A stretch of DNA of 64,000 bases, from positions 21,521,582 through 21,585,581 of the forward strand of contig NC_063262.1 in assembly GCF_019578655.1 (NCBI RefSeq), given 5' to 3'. The position numbers were made by a program, and so were the translations under genes. This DNA comes from Ricinus communis. Taxonomy: Eukaryota > Streptophyta > Magnoliopsida > Malpighiales > Euphorbiaceae. Positions 49,211-63,292 of the stretch are shown here, in pieces. The stretch's first letter is position 1, and each line of letters starts with the position of its first letter. Under the pieces are notes generated by a model. It ran no database searches. It was given only the letters and a program-made list of their open reading frames with translations, and was not told where the DNA came from.

Positions 49211-52200
49211 AAAATTTTAATTTTTTATAGAAATAAAAATAAAAAATAAAATAAAATATAAAAAATATATTGACTTTAAATAAAATATTTTATTTTAAAT
49301 ATTTAAATATTTTTTAAAATATCTTTATTATAAAAATTATGTTTTTTTAAAATAAAAAACCACTACGAGAGAAGCCCTTAGATTGGGCGGAAAATATCCT
49401 TACAAATGATCAACATTATACTACCGTTTCAACCTTGTGGCTCTCTCCCAACAGTGTGCATGTGTTATTATCCTTCTATGGCTCTCAATTTCTCACATAA
49501 GTATTTTACTCATAAATTAATACATTTCCTTCCATTACTATTTTTTATAAGTTTTTGCATACACAATCTATCTCTAATCCTTATCATTTTCGAGAAACCA
49601 TTTTCCTAATCAATCCAGATTGATTCCTAATTATATTTCCAGCTCAGTAAATAATGGTACATAGTGAATTTGTCATGTTTATTGACTACAAGAATTAAAT
49701 AAAAAAATGTGGTAATTTTTTTTTTTAAAATAAAACTATCTTTAAAATAATTAATTAACAAATTTCATAATTAAAATATTACAACTAATCCTGAGATAAT
49801 TATTTTACAAAGTAAATTTATCTCTCAACCACACTGTAACTGTTTATCACGCCTTTGACTCCCAAGATATTGAGCAAATTACATGCATCCACCTACATAC
49901 AACATTGCATTTTAATTACTTAAAACAGGACATTTCAAGTATAAAATATAAACTGAAATGAGCAGAAAATTAATACAAATAAATAATTAATAAAATTTAG
50001 ATCATAAAAGTTAAAAATAATCCAAAGTGAAGGGATATCAATGTTACAAAGTTTAATTATCAGAAATGTAATAAAATTGATTGCCATTGAATTAATTATT
50101 ATTGATATTTTTAAAAATTGCATTTACTGATTTTTACCATTTATTTACTTGCTGATGGAAAAGAATTTATAAAAATTGAAAGTCCTAACAAAACCTAACA
50201 TAATATGATTATTTTATATACTACACATGCAATCAATAAAACTCAGATATATCATTAACTTAATCAATGATAATCACTTTATTAATTTAATATATTCATG
50301 TCATATTTTCCAAATTTAGTCACTAATATACCAATGATAATGAATACAAATAATTATAATATATCTTCTCTAATGCTATTATATGGTTGAGAAGACAATA
50401 TAAATATGCATTCTTCATTCATAATAAAGTATTAACAATTTAGTTCTATTTATTGATATTTTACAAATGACAATAATTATGCCTTACAAAAAAATATTCA
50501 AAAAAACTATAATAGGAGCATTAGAACTATGATTTAAACTTTTCCAATGGTGAAAGTGTCACCCAAATAAAACATTAGTTCTTCCTTTTCTTTCATTGCA
50601 TGTTTAGGGGTCCGATATATACATCAAGATTGAAAAAGAATTTTGACTAATTATTTAATGACAAGTAAAATCAATCAATCGAGGGAGAAACAATAGCAAA
50701 AATTTATAGAGAAATCAAATAGCATTCGAATGAATTAAATGATCAACATGATCAATAAATTACTAAAGGTAAAAAGATTTTGAAAATAATAATTGAAAGT
50801 TGAGATAGAAAAAGAGAGAAATTGCAGAAGAGGAGGATGTCAAAGTTGGAATTTGTGTAGGTCATGAAATATTAATAAGTATTACTAGTTTTAGTATTCG
50901 CGTTAGATGATAATGGTTAATTGTTTTTTAATGATTCGAGATTATAAATATATTGGTTGTGTAAATATTGAATCAATGAGATCAAGTTTAGTCGATTACG
51001 GTCATATTGGTTGTATAACGCATTTAAATGAATTATAAAAAATATATATGTAATAAGCTAAAGAATTTGAAAACAAAAGCCAACAAACCAAATCTAATAA
51101 AAGTGAAATGCAAATGAACTGAGAGAATTAAATGAAATAGCTCCTGAAGTGAAATTAATGAAATTTAAAGCAATAAAAGGCTAAAAAAAACTGTGTTTAT
51201 AAATACTGAAAATAAATTTAAACTAAAAAAAAAATGCTATAATGAAAATAGAATGAATAGTGCAATATGGTATCCTAGGAAAGTATGATGAAAAAATGAA
51301 TTTTGTTAAGCGTCGATGGATTTGGGATAATGATTTTTTATGCTAAAACTTAACGCGAGCTTCTCAATTTATAGACTTCATGGGTTCGCCAACTTAATGA
51401 AGTAACCTATTGAGAAAATGTGTGTAGCTATTTTTAAGGAAGTGGTATCATGAAACTCTCTCATTTCCTTAACTTCTTTGAACCTCTCGAGAAAACTACT
51501 TTCTAAAAATCTCTTACAATTTAAAGTAACTCATCGACTCTCACAACCACCTCAACTAACACATGTTTATTTCAAATATTCTTTCCTTAGGTTCCTCACC
51601 ACTCGCCATATTAACTAACTTAACTTCATTTATCACTTGTTCAACCTGAATCAATTATCCAAATTAGTCCATATATTTCAATAAGCTTAGGCCAAAAATA
51701 CTTTTAAGTATGAAAAATTGCATTATGTATGCAATTAAGCTAGAAGGTGAATTTGTATGGATAGAAATATTTAAGACTACCTAACTACCAATGTGGTGTT
51801 AGCCTATTTTTATCCTTATTATATTCAATGCCCATTATCATCATAATTATGGCCTGAACATTATTGCGATAATTATGAGTCTACTCCTGTAGTGACTTAA
51901 ATATATCATTTGCACTGTAAGACATTATAATAGAGAATAAACTTAAGATAATACTAAAAACTTATTACTAATCTTCAACTCATAAGGTGAATTCTCCAAT
52001 TCCTGATTAGCTCATACCTTTTCTAAAGTTGAGCAAGTATTCTTTTTAATTTTTCTTTGATTATCATTATAGAATAATACACCACCCCTTTTTTGAATCA
52101 CTAGGTTTAGTTGGCGGACTAGTGACTCTGTAGTAAAATCTTATACTTTCTCAACAACAAAAGATGTTCCTCGAGCTAGGTTTAGTTTGCTAAACTCTCG

Positions 52201-54620
52201 ATATATTTCCCTATCGCTCTTTTAGATAGTAGGCAACAAAATTACTATAGCTCTTTTAAACCTAAAAGAAACCCGATACTTCCCACTATAAAACTCCCCT
52301 TTGTAACTTGAGATATCTTTCCAAAGACCTCTATAACTTGAGACATTTTCAGTTCTTCTCTTTTCTTTCTGCAACCTTTTTTCTTTGTGACATTCTTTTC
52401 TGTGAACTAATAAGTTGTAGAAATTTCTTATAAAATGCCAATGTTGATTACACTTTATAAGTACAGGATTATTAACTCAATGTTATTTTCTTTAAAATTT
52501 ATGATGTTGATTATACTTTATAGCTATTTACGATTTATAACAAAAAATTATTTTTTTTGAAAAATACTTTTAAAGATATTATTAAATAAAATAATTTAAT
52601 AGTATGAGCTTTTCTGACTTAAATATGTCAATTTACTTTTGAAAAAAATTTAAAAACCTCCAATCAATATTTTTAAGATAATACTTTTCTTAATAGTAAT
52701 TTCTTGCCAAATAGATCTTAATCACTTCTCTTATATGAATTTCTATTCCTTTATTGCTCTAGTATAAGAAAAAAAAGGAAAAAATGAAGAAAAAGAACTA
52801 ACTTTATGGAATAGGATTAACAGGTGAAAAAATATGCAAAAAGTTGGTAACACATGTCCATAAGTAATAGATTAAAAATTGCAGTATCTACCAAGCTAAT
52901 TAGATATTCAATTGTATCGTCAAAATGTTTAATATTATCTCTTTAGAACTGTGAACACTTGAACTATAAAGGAAAACCACAAAAAATAAATAAAGTTGAA
53001 AATAATATAAGTTACACACGTACATGAAATTTTTGTCCCACATATAATTTCAATTAGTAAACTAGTGGTGTTTATGTAGAGGATGATTTGAGTATAGGAT
53101 TTCTTTAGGTCTATTGCGAAATTTGTCAATGTATTAACTGTTCGAGTGTCCTTTTGATACTAATGTTATTGCTTGACATTCTATTCCATTGTTTTTCTTT
53201 CATAAAAATAATAATAATAAAATCATAGAAATCACCCATGCATTTAATCCCACAATCCTGATTGACTAAAACCACACTTATTTAATTATTAGTCTTTATG
53301 ATTATACTGCACAAGAACTTCTATATAAGTCATGTTTTTATGTTGAAAATACTTTGGACCTTAAAACTCTTTGTAAACTTTTAAACATGTTTTCAAAACT
53401 TCAAAGAAGTTCCCTTTTTTATTTTTATTTTGAAGAATTTTGAGATCTTTAACTTTTTCGCTTTATTACTTTGAGAAGGATTTTTAACTTTTCTCTATTT
53501 ATTTAGCTTCCTATTTTGAGAAGATTCTCAACTATTTCTTATTTATATAATTTTTCATTAAATTGATCTTCATATTTCTTAATTATTTTATATTTAAAAG
53601 TCGCTCTTATAATCGGTCAGTTTCAGTTCACGGTTCAAGTTCTAGAAGTGTCATTTCATGGTTATGTGGCCCTTAGAACTAGCCGAGGATCATCGTTTGT
53701 CATTTTATTTTATTATCAAGTTAGGGTTCTTGTTCCATATAGGGGATTGGCCCTGGATTTGACTGGTTTATGTTCAATTTTGACCGATTCTAGTTCAAGA
53801 CTTGAACTGGCCTGTGCCCAAGGCTAATTTGATTTAATAGTTCACTAGTTTAGGGTTAGTTCGAGCTTAGTTCCGATTTTGACTAGTTTTCTTTGGTTTT
53901 AACCGGTTCAATTCTGGACTTGAATTGGCATGTGGCCTCAGCTAATTTAATAGATATCTTATCTTAAATTAATTAAATATAAAATTTATATTCGTAAGAC
54001 CTACTTCTCATGCAATATATAGAGCACTTAAAATGTCCTATGACTTGCCAATAAAAGCTATAAAGTAATTGGTAAGTTTATAGCAAATCCACAACACTAA
54101 TTTTCATAGCTATAATGAAAAGCCAGTAATTGTAGAAATTACAAATGACTTTTTTCAAGTGTCATTAGTATTAATCTTAAGCTATCATTATGAAAGAGGA
54201 ATCTGACCAATCATTTTTAGGATTTTATCATGTTCATTCTATTACTTATAATGAAACTGAGAACCAAGATCTTGATTCAACATTTATAATAGCATGAACC
54301 AAAGGTTTTAAAGAAGAATATTAATGTCACACTTAAAAACAAGATAAGAAAATGAGTAATAATTAATAATTAGAATATCATAATATAATAATTTTGATAA
54401 GTTTAAAACACCGCAAAAGAAATAATATTGATTAGTTCAAAGTTCAAAGTTCAAAAAGAATCCAAAAGAGATTTAAAGTTTAAATTGGAAAAGCAATATT
54501 CCCAATTCATTCAACTCCTAAAAAATTTGGCTACATATTGTATTGATACTACAAAAATCATAATATAAATACGAAGAAATAAAATTGTATTCCTAATAAT
54601 ACAATAATAGAAATCTTCGT
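49211..54620. other. Long gene-free AT-rich stretch
   Basis: No gene, RNA or complete element was recognised in 5.4 kb. 53610-53960 stands out as a GC-richer patch with internal repeats (see next entry). Confidence 0.4.
53610..53960. repeat. Degenerate internal repeats of a GACTTGAA(C/T)TGGC type
   Basis: Two arrays, about 53774-53845 and 53890-53955, share the order TTTTGACC / CCGGTTCAATT, GACTTGAA(C/T)TGGC(C/A)TGTG, C(A/T)CAGGCTAATTT and TTAATAG. They look like sub-repeats of a decayed element and there is no reading frame. Confidence 0.5.
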
Positions 54621-54649
54621 AAATGAAATAAATATCAAGCAAATGTGCA

Positions 54650-56005
54650 TTTTCACTTCTAATATTTGGTGTAAGGAGCGAATTAGCCCTTAAGTTATTT
54701 TTCAACTATAAAAAACCTATAGTCTATGCCCCTTTTTCAACAGAAAGTTCAACTGCCATTAAATACAATTGATGTGGAAATTATTTTTTTAGAATAAAAA
54801 AATAAATCCTACTATAACTAATATATCAATAAATTAATATCTTAAAAAATAAAACTAATAATTTTTTTATGAAAAACTAGTAGTTTCTATTAAAAATTAA
54901 AAGAAATTACAATTACATTTTCTTTCAACCTCATCCATTCACCATCACTGCTGCTAGTACCATTACTACTACCACCATCGTCTCTCCACTATCCATAAAA
55001 ACCACCACATCAATATTAAACTTTTCTCTAAATTTTGAATCATCTAAATCTCGCAAAACCAAACTCGGAAAAAAAATTATACATTGTATCTATTAAATCG
55101 CAAGACCAAACTCTGCCATTTTGTTATTGTTAAAGTTATCTATGTGATCGAAGAAGCCATAAAGAGGCCAAAGCCGCCGCAATAGAGGCCTTTCATGGGT
55201 TCATCACTTTTGATGAGAAGAAAGCGACGGAAGAAGACGCCTATTTGGTAGTGCAGGAGAGTGCTTTAAGTGCGATAAGCCTGGACAAAGATGAGGGCGC
55301 TTGGGTGAACGGGCAAAAAGTGGTGGATATGGGGGTAGAAATGAGAAGTATATTAGCGGTGGTGGAGGTGAGGGTGGTCGTATGGTCTTGATCCAAATGG
55401 AGTTTGATTTGGTGGGCATAACAAGGAATTCTAGGTAAAAGTATTTTTGTTTGTGGTATGCTACTTAGTGCTGAACTTTGAATTGGAAAATTTATAATCA
55501 GTCAACATGATATATTGCTTGTGTTCTATTGCAGCTGAGGAACTGGAGAATAGGTGTTGCTGTATGAATTATTGAAGGTTTTTGTTTTTGTTTCTTAATT
55601 ATTTTATGTTAGTGCTAAGAAATCTTGATGGTCATCTCGTTGAATGCTATCTTGATTTCCATCCTACTAGATTAATTATATATGTTAATGCTAAGAAAAG
55701 AACTCCTTACAGATAGCTTTCGATGGTAGTAATGGTGGTTGGAGGCGATTGTTTGCAATGTGAAGGAGAGAGAAATGAGAATGATTTTATTTTTGTTTTT
55801 TATTGCAGTATATTCCGCATCACCATTTTAAGAATTTTATAGATATAGTTATTAACATAATTAGTCTATGTTAAATACTGAGTTGGAAAAATGGCATAGA
55901 ATATAAGTTTTTAATAGTTTAAGAGTTTATTTGCACCTAAAAATAGTTTAAGTGCTAATAAACTTCTCGCACCAAACTTTAAGGACAAAAGTGCATGTTT
56001 TTTTC
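54650..56005. mobile_element. Terminal-inverted-repeat element carrying a gene fragment (Pack-type)
   Basis: The left arm (TTTGGTGTAAGGAGCGAATTAGCCC, then TTAAGTTATTTTT and TATAGTCTATGCC) matches the reverse complement of the right arm (TTTGGTGCGAGAAGTTTATTAGCA, then CTTAAACTATTTTT and TATATTCTATGCC). An extra 20 bp or so lies in the right arm. The match continues outward (TGCATTTTCAC versus TGCACTTTTG), so the true ends and target duplication are not fixed. Between the arms, 55155-55440 carries a degenerate protein-coding fragment unrelated to transposition. A related arm lies at about 1620-1740. No transposase is seen, so it is non-autonomous. Confidence 0.6.
55147..55440 (+). pseudogene. 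Captured fragment of an RZ-1-type glycine-rich RNA-binding zinc-finger protein gene
   Basis: Plus-strand pieces in shifting frames follow the order of plant RZ-1-like proteins. HGFITFDEKKATEEDA matches the end of an RRM (RNP-1 type GF.TF). GECFKCDKPGQ matches the CCHC zinc knuckle, but the His is Gln and a stop (TGA) follows two codons later. SGGYGGRNEKY then GGGGEGG matches the Gly-rich region. A frame change gives YGLDPNG and FGGHNKEF, like the YGPDRNGDRFGGR stretch of the family. The parent proteins bind RNA in the nucleus and act in splicing and cold response. This copy has stops and frameshifts and lies inside an inverted-repeat element, so it is a pseudogene fragment. Confidence 0.6.
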
Positions 56006-56345
56006 CGTAAATATCCTAAATACCCAGTCAAAACCCTGGTTTTAGGAGTGTTAACAAAGTTTTACACAAAATATAAATAACTTGGTCAACTAAGAATTCA
56101 CATAATAAAAAAATCGAATAGTTGACTTCAAATTGTGACCCATTTCTAACCCTAAAGACGACAGGCCTACCTCAAGCCTAGAACATGAAAGTTGTATCAC
56201 TGTTAATTAGCTTTTCCATGTCTTTTGAATTGCCTCAATCCAAGTTCTCTAAAGTAAATTATGCCTAAAATAATAAGCAGTGATCCATAACAGCGAACAT
56301 GAAACTACGAATATCTTATATCACTGTTCTTTTAATAGAAATAAG
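56006..56345. other. Spacer between two inverted-repeat elements
   Basis: No coding signal was recognised. Confidence 0.3.
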
Positions 56346-56349
56346 ATCT

Positions 56350-56780
56350 AGTTTGCCCCCTTAACCTATTAGAAAAGATTGAATTAATCCCTTTTGACTT
56401 CTTAGGACAATTTAATTCAAAATTTTATCTTCTTGGCTCAATTTATCCATTTTTTGGAGAGTGTGTTTCACCCTTTCTAATCGGAGAGTGATATAATAAA
56501 AAATATAAAAATATTAATTTTTTAATTAAAAACCACTACAAATTGAAGTATAAATAAATATATTTTAATTAAAATATTTAAGGTATGTTTAGATTATAGA
56601 ATAGATTTTTAAGAATTATGAATTGTATTTTATTTGTTAACAGAGTGAGACTTCACTCTCTCAATTAAGAGGAAATTGAGCTAAAAAAGAAAAAGCAAAG
56701 TATGGACTGATTTGAACAAAAAAATATCAAAAGGGGTGAACTGATCTATTTTGAAAAGTTGGAGGGAAGAATTTAACTTT
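56350..56780. mobile_element. MITE-like element with terminal inverted repeats
   Basis: About 430 bp. The left arm (GCCCCCTTAACCTATTAGAAAAGATTG, CCCTTTTGAC, GGCTCAATTTATCC, GGAGAGTG) pairs with the reverse complement of the right arm (TCCCTCCAACTTTTCAAAATAGATC, CCCCTTTTGATAT, AGCTCAATTTCCTC, GAGAGAGTG). The arms are about 110-130 bp. It has no ORF. The exact ends and target duplication are not clear. Confidence 0.6.
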
Positions 56781-58612
56781 ATTCCTTTTTAATATTTTAA
56801 TTGTATTAGATGCAAAATTAGCAAGAATTACCAGGTTTTTCACTGTAATACTATATTTGAAAAAAAAAATTAAGACATAACTTTATAAAATCTTGAAAGA
56901 ATTAGTTAAAATTATTTAAAAATTCAAAATTCAAATTTAATTTATAATTTAGCTTTAATTCTTAAAAGTATAACATTAGTTGTAAGATGAAAAGCAAAAG
57001 ATATTACATAAATTGAGTAATTTGCTTTCACATGGGACTGAAGACTAAACCTAGGTACTAGTAAATTGGAGTAGCATCTATTTCTCTTTCGACTATATTT
57101 AATTTGATGTAATCAATGATGTAATGTAATAAATATAGGCAATATAACTATTTCATCACAACGTTTAATTGGTATATAAATAAAAGATGGATCGTAATAT
57201 AATGACTATTTTATATTTGTTTAAATAGTTGTCTAAAGATATATTAAATGTAACGTTATAAAAAATTAATACTTTAATTATAATTATCAACTTTACATTT
57301 GTATAAAAATAATATAATTATGCATATAAAGAAAAAACATTCCTACAAGTTTAAAAAGCTCTAACTATTTATAATTTTAGAAAAATATTCAACACATGAA
57401 TAATCACTAAATAAATGTAATTCGTATTATTTTTTAAATATTCTTTTTGTAGGGAAAATTTATGTCATTACAAGTATATAGAACTAAAAAAAGTAGAATT
57501 AAATATAAGAAGAAAACAACATTTCTATAAAAAGACAATTAATATATCTTTGGGCACATAACTTACATGTAACTTAACTCCAGGTTTTCTCTTTTTCTTT
57601 TTTTATATTTACTTTTGGTGGATCAATAGAAGCTATGTAAATGGAATCACATTTGTGATGATTTTGCAGGAAATTGGCCTTACGTCTAGCAATGTACTAA
57701 GGAATATGCATGCAATTCTCATTACATAGAATTGGAAAAAATTTACACAACCAAATAAAGGATTCAAATGTGAATGTAATTCTCATTCCCTTACATTAGT
57801 GATTACAGTACCAAACATGACCCAATATCTGAGGTGAAGGCTGGGAAATCTTTATTCGATTAAGTTCTACAGGTACTAGGGAGGTTCAAACTCGGATAAA
57901 AACTGGTTAAATATAGAATCAGACTCTAACCGATTCAAAATATTGTTAATATATGGGAAATCTCCTACACTTTACTAAAATTATGACATCTGTTTTTTTT
58001 TCAGTTGTTAGTAACTGGTAACAGATGAATGTTAATCCTCTGCTATTATTGTTAGTGTTACCCTTTGCTAGAATTCGTTGATCATTGTAATTGACATGCT
58101 AAGTGCCATTTTGAATTGACAAAGATTTGGCATTTCATATATTTGATATATTAAATGAATTTTTCTACTGAATTTTCATTACATAGGAAACTATCTTTTC
58201 TTTCGTTTTTTATGATAAGAAGTTCAAAGGCATATAAATTGGACTGGGTCCATTAAAGCTATAGAAAACTCTTAACGCATAGGCTTATTACTTTCTTGTT
58301 CCGGGTTGGCATCAAATGCAGGCATTTAAGCAGTATAATATTCAAGTAACAATTACTTTCCTTCCACTGTCCAAACCCAATTCATAATTATACAAATTTC
58401 ATGCTTCATTATTCCCAAAGGAATTATTTATGTGCATTCAACAAAATGGTTAAATATCATTCTGTGCTCCCTCCATAATTTTTATCTAAACATTTACAGG
58501 CACTATATATATTTATATCTGGAAGTGACATATTTTAGGTGTTCCTCACGGAATTTTTTTAAAAAATAAAAGATAAAAGAAAAATCTCCAAAATGATCGA
58601 TGACTATAGCCT
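56781..58612. other. AT-rich spacer; 3' flank of the receptor kinase gene
   Basis: No gene. The right end, below 58613, should contain the 3' UTR of the minus-strand kinase gene. Confidence 0.35.
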
Positions 58613-61600
58613 CTACCTTCCTGACATTAGATTGACAAGAGCTTGATTTTCATAGAAGGAGCCAACATCCCAATCCTCCGTTGAGGATGAAAGGGTCATT
58701 AAGGCAACAACAATAGATCTCATACTTGGACGTAGTTGAGGATTCTCTTGTGTGCATGCCTTGGCAAGCTGTGCCATCTGCAACAAAAATTTGCCACAGC
58801 TTTAGGACATATTAAACCTGAGAAAGAAAATGTTAATACTACATATATCTGTAGGAAGAGAATCTTACTTTTCGGACTGAATCAAGCGGATAGTTATCTC
58901 CTAGCCTAGGGTCAACCAATTTGCGAACATCTTCTTTAGGATCAGGCTGATTAAGAACATCCTCAAACTGCAGAGCACAGCATAAACATTAGCGTCATCT
59001 AATAGACATTTTCTGAAAATCGTTCCTTTGTACAAGAAACCTCACATGCTATACACTGTGAATCACGATTGATGGGGTATCAAATTGTATATCCTAACAG
59101 TGTCTCATATAGCTTGCAAAGCAATTGAACTATGCCCCGATCACAAATTGGTATTTGTCGACTTCAGAGATAGCATAGAAGTTGTAGTTTAACTTGTCTG
59201 GTTTAGTGCCATTCAACTTTTAATATTGCTAGACTTCTGGTAACTTCTGTATGTATTTACACTATAAAATTAATTGACATAAAGAAGGATGGTAGAAAAC
59301 TAACCAAAGCAACAAGGCCCCTTGATTCAGCACTAGAACTGTTTCCCTTGACGATAGCTTCCTTGGCAGATATAAGTTCATAAAGGACAACCCCAAGGGC
59401 ATAGACATCGACTTTCGGAGAAACATCGCCATATTGAGCGTACCTGAAGACAAACATGAGAATTTTAATCCATGACAAATAAATGTGTTCCAGCAGCTTT
59501 CCTTAACCCATCGGGTTAGATTGTGGATTGCATTAATTCTTATACACTCAACATGCCATAAAATTCTCTGGGTGAGGCTGAGGCTGACTATAGTAGCTTC
59601 ATAAACATACTGAGCATACTTCTAACTCTTAGTATTATATTCATGTTTCCCAAAACCATCATTCTCCCTAATGTATCAGTCATAATCATTTGCTCTTCCC
59701 AGATATTCTGGATACAAGACTTCATTACCAAATTGATTCTGTGGTTTCCCTAAATTCAGAGAAACCAATCAACATGCTATTCATAAATCTTTTTCTGAAT
59801 CCTAGGCCTCAAAACTATTGCACTTACAGATATATAGACAAGAATAAGATAATTAAACCACATATTAATTGCTCAAGCACAGATCTTCAGGATCTCTGTT
59901 TAAATCATTATGTACAAGAAGAAATTATGAAGAACAGCTAGATAAGCAAGTTGTAAAGCAAAATTTGGATTACTCATGAAGCTTAATGCTGAGATTTGAA
60001 TTTCATGTTAAATTAAGAAATTATCTTACTCTGGTGGCATGTATCCAAATGTACCCACAAGACGTGTGGGAAGGGATGCACTTCCAACCTCAGTGAGCTT
60101 AGTCAAACCAAAATCTGCAACCTGTATTATGGAGGACTTAGTATAACCATTTAAAAGGCTTTGAGATGGAGAATAATCACAACAAAGATGGTGATACAAC
60201 CTTTCCACGGAAATTCTTGTCGATCAATATGTTTGCTGACTTAATATCACGATGAATATAAACAGGAACAGTGTGCTCGTGGATATATTCAAGTCCTCTG
60301 GCTGAATCAAGGGCAATTTGCACCCTAGTAGACCATGGCAATGGATCCCTCCCTACAAAAAAGTAACATTGCTATCACTATTTACATTAGCTAAGACCAG
60401 AAATTATCTACAGAATGCAGATAGCCTCACCAGAGCCATGCAAATGTTGGCTTAAGTTTCCATTCTCAATGTATTCATAAACTAGGAAAAGAGAACCCTC
60501 AACACAATATCCAATCAGTCGCACCTGCATCGAGTATAGATAACATTAAGAAGAGATAACAGGTAATACAAAATTTACCATGTCATCCATGCAATTGGAG
60601 TTTGCAAAGTTACAATTACAGATAGAACTATTGCATCAACTAATACAGCTCTCAAAAATGTTAATAAATAGTTAACTAACTTCTGCCAATCCTTCTAGCA
60701 GGACCTATGAATTATCCAACTAATTTTGAACTCTAACCATGAAACATTAACTGATTAAAATACCTTTAAGCAATAAATACCAAGTATATGCTTTGTGCTT
60801 CTAAAGGTCTGATATTTTCCAGACATGACAAGAAGTGCACTTCTTGACTATCATTCTACATGTCTGAAATCTGGTGCCTCAAATGTAAATTCTAATATTT
60901 TTGTTTGTGGTAAACATTGGACTACATCTTGCACTGCCATGGTCAATAGAAACATGGAGATCAAGATGCTATTGCCTAGCAAAGAACATGTAGTTTGGGC
61001 ATGTGGGGAGCAGTAAACTACTCATATCAGCACTCATGTACTGAGACGAGGTATAGTAATTTATCCGAAAGCAGGGACTTTAGACTGTTTGACTGTTCTT
61101 ACTAAGACCATACAAATAACCAACAGAAATTTGCCAAATGTCAAAACAGATAAATCTGGAATAGTTTTAACTTCATTACTTCTACATGGACAGTGAGTGA
61201 CATATGGATACTCGTATAATGCTGACAGGTATAAAATGTTCAAGCAAGAACTTGGTATTTGTATTAAAAGCTGATGTGTAAACAAATTAAACAAACAATT
61301 AATTTGCCTCTTCTAACAGAATTATAATGGTCAATTTAGTTGAATTTGGATTACAACTATTAAGAGTAAATATCGACATAAATATATATTTCACTAGATT
61401 AGAACCCTTAAATAAAAGGAAAAGAGAAAAAAAAGATCAAGCTTGTAAGAGATCCCAAATAGCTAAAAGAATAAGAAACTCAAATAACTTATAAGTGCTA
61501 GGTAAAACCAACCAAGTGGCTAGTTCTAGTCATTTTGGTGTTGGTTGAACCTAAGTCCAAATTTATCAATAGGTTTAACACTTCTTCCGTTCACTTAATT

Positions 61601-63292
61601 CCCACCTTAATCAATTAATTCAATTTCTAATATGAAAGAACCGTTCTACCCAAAAAAACTTAAGCTGTTAGGTGAAGCCCCAAGAACAGGTTTATATCTC
61701 CAATACACTCCCCCATGCAACAGTCCATTATTTACAGTGTGGACAAGCACAAGCACAAGCCCACTTTACTTTGCTGGAATATTTAATAAATAATACAGGA
61801 GTGGCTGAGGACTGAACTCTAGACCATTCAACCATAGAGGCTCTGAAATTAAGAAACCATTTCACTAAAAAGCCTAAGTCACTAAAAAGCCTAAGTTGTT
61901 AGCTGAGGCCCTAAGAATAGTTTTATATCTCCAATAAAGCGTAGTAAAAAACACCGTACAGCCAACTAGTTCTATATAGTTTGTAAGATAGACATAAACA
62001 GCAATTGAATTTCTAGGAAGGGCAAAACATTACTCCAAAACCCATGTTATAACAAAATGATATATATATGCTCAACTAAAGGTAATTGTTATACACAAGG
62101 TAACAAGAATTCTTGTATCCAAGAGAGAAAGAGTACCAGATTCAAGTGATGAACATGTGTTAGAACCTTTAGTTCAGCAAAAAATTCTTTTGAAGCTTGC
62201 ATGTCCATCTTCTTGATTGCAGCTTTCTGTATAGTAAGTCAAATATATGGGTTGAAAAGCAAAAGATTTATTACTACAAAAAGAAAAGCAATCATTAACA
62301 TATGCTTCTACCACCAAAGATAAAGAACATACCCACCAACTAAATTGTTATAAATTATTAAAATTTTCATTAAAATTATTTTCTAATTTATAACATTCAT
62401 TCTCATTTGGATCTGATCACTATCTAACAAATATATCCTATTAAAAATAAAAATAAATTTCTTAGAATTCAAAGTTTTATTATCACATTTCTCAATGTTA
62501 TATTAAAATAGACGGGAAAAGAAAGGAAAGATGTAAACAAGGCTCATGGTCTTTGGGGAAAATTTTCTATTGGTGACAGATCCTTGGCAAGACCATATAT
62601 TTGCATGTGATATTATATGCATATTTGCAAGTAGGACTCCATCAGAGATTAGAACTATTCAAAATTATTTAAATCAGAACTATTCACAATTATTTAAATC
62701 AAAACTATAACTAGAGGATTTGATTTTTATGCAAACATTTTAGAAAGTAATACAGGCTTTTCAGTCCATCCAAATGTTTTCCTTTCCCTATTATATGTAA
62801 TATCGATAGAGAGATTGTACTATAAATGGCATATTTAAATGATCTCCGAGCTAAATGGATCAAATAGCAAACACATTTTAAATCTATCCCCCGCTGGTTT
62901 ATATATGTGGTAAGAGTCCCATTTTGACAGTGATTATGACTTGTATGATTCAAAAACAGAACAAAAGCATGGTGTCCACTTGTCTTAAGCAACAGCCAAG
63001 ATGACGAATTACCTAACAGAAATTATAATAAGAAAAATTGCATGCATTTCATCAAAAATGATTTAAAAGAAATAAAGACTGGTTTGACTCCTGACCTCGC
63101 CTCTAAGTTCTGCATAGTATACAGACCCAAAGCCACCTTGGCCAATCTTATTAGCCAAACTGAAGTTATCAGTAGCCAGGGCAAGTTCTTCATATGAAAA
63201 CTCGACTGACTTGTCCACGGTTATGCCCGTAAGGCCTGGAGATGGTGCCAAACCAGTTGATTCCACAGGCTTGTCTGAGTTACTTCCAGGAC
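58613..63292 (-). CDS. CERK1: LysM receptor-like kinase CERK1/LYK1-type, intracellular kinase part (5' end outside window)
   Basis: Plasma-membrane chitin receptor kinase that starts immune signalling, and in many species also functions in mycorrhizal signalling. Eight 3' exons are seen (minus): 63096-63292, 62137-62226, 60431-60524, 60201-60352, 60030-60121, 59305-59443, 58869-58967, 58613-58777. All are in phase with GT/AG borders. In order: juxtamembrane region [20 protein letters not shown]; glycine loop [13 protein letters not shown]-binding Lys in [12 protein letters not shown]; helix C and [20 protein letters not shown]; catalytic loop [11 protein letters not shown] (an RD kinase); ADFGLTKL; activation segment [41 protein letters not shown]-terminus [20 protein letters not shown]. 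The sequence is diagnostic for CERK1-type rather than general LRR kinases. The first visible exon starts in phase (two bases of a split codon), so LysM domains and the TM segment lie to the right of the window or in its last 700 bp, where none was recognised. Confidence 0.95.
60525..62136 (-). other. Long intron of the CERK1-type gene
   Basis: 1.6 kb between the exon ending ...THVHHLNL and the exon starting VRLIGYC. No coding sequence or recognisable element is inside. Short direct repeats (CACTAAAAAGCCTAAGT at about 61864-61895) occur. Confidence 0.6.

Noticed and set aside
59690..59941. 83-codon plus-strand ORF
   Set aside because: It lies in an intron of the minus-strand CERK1-type gene and has no recognisable domain.
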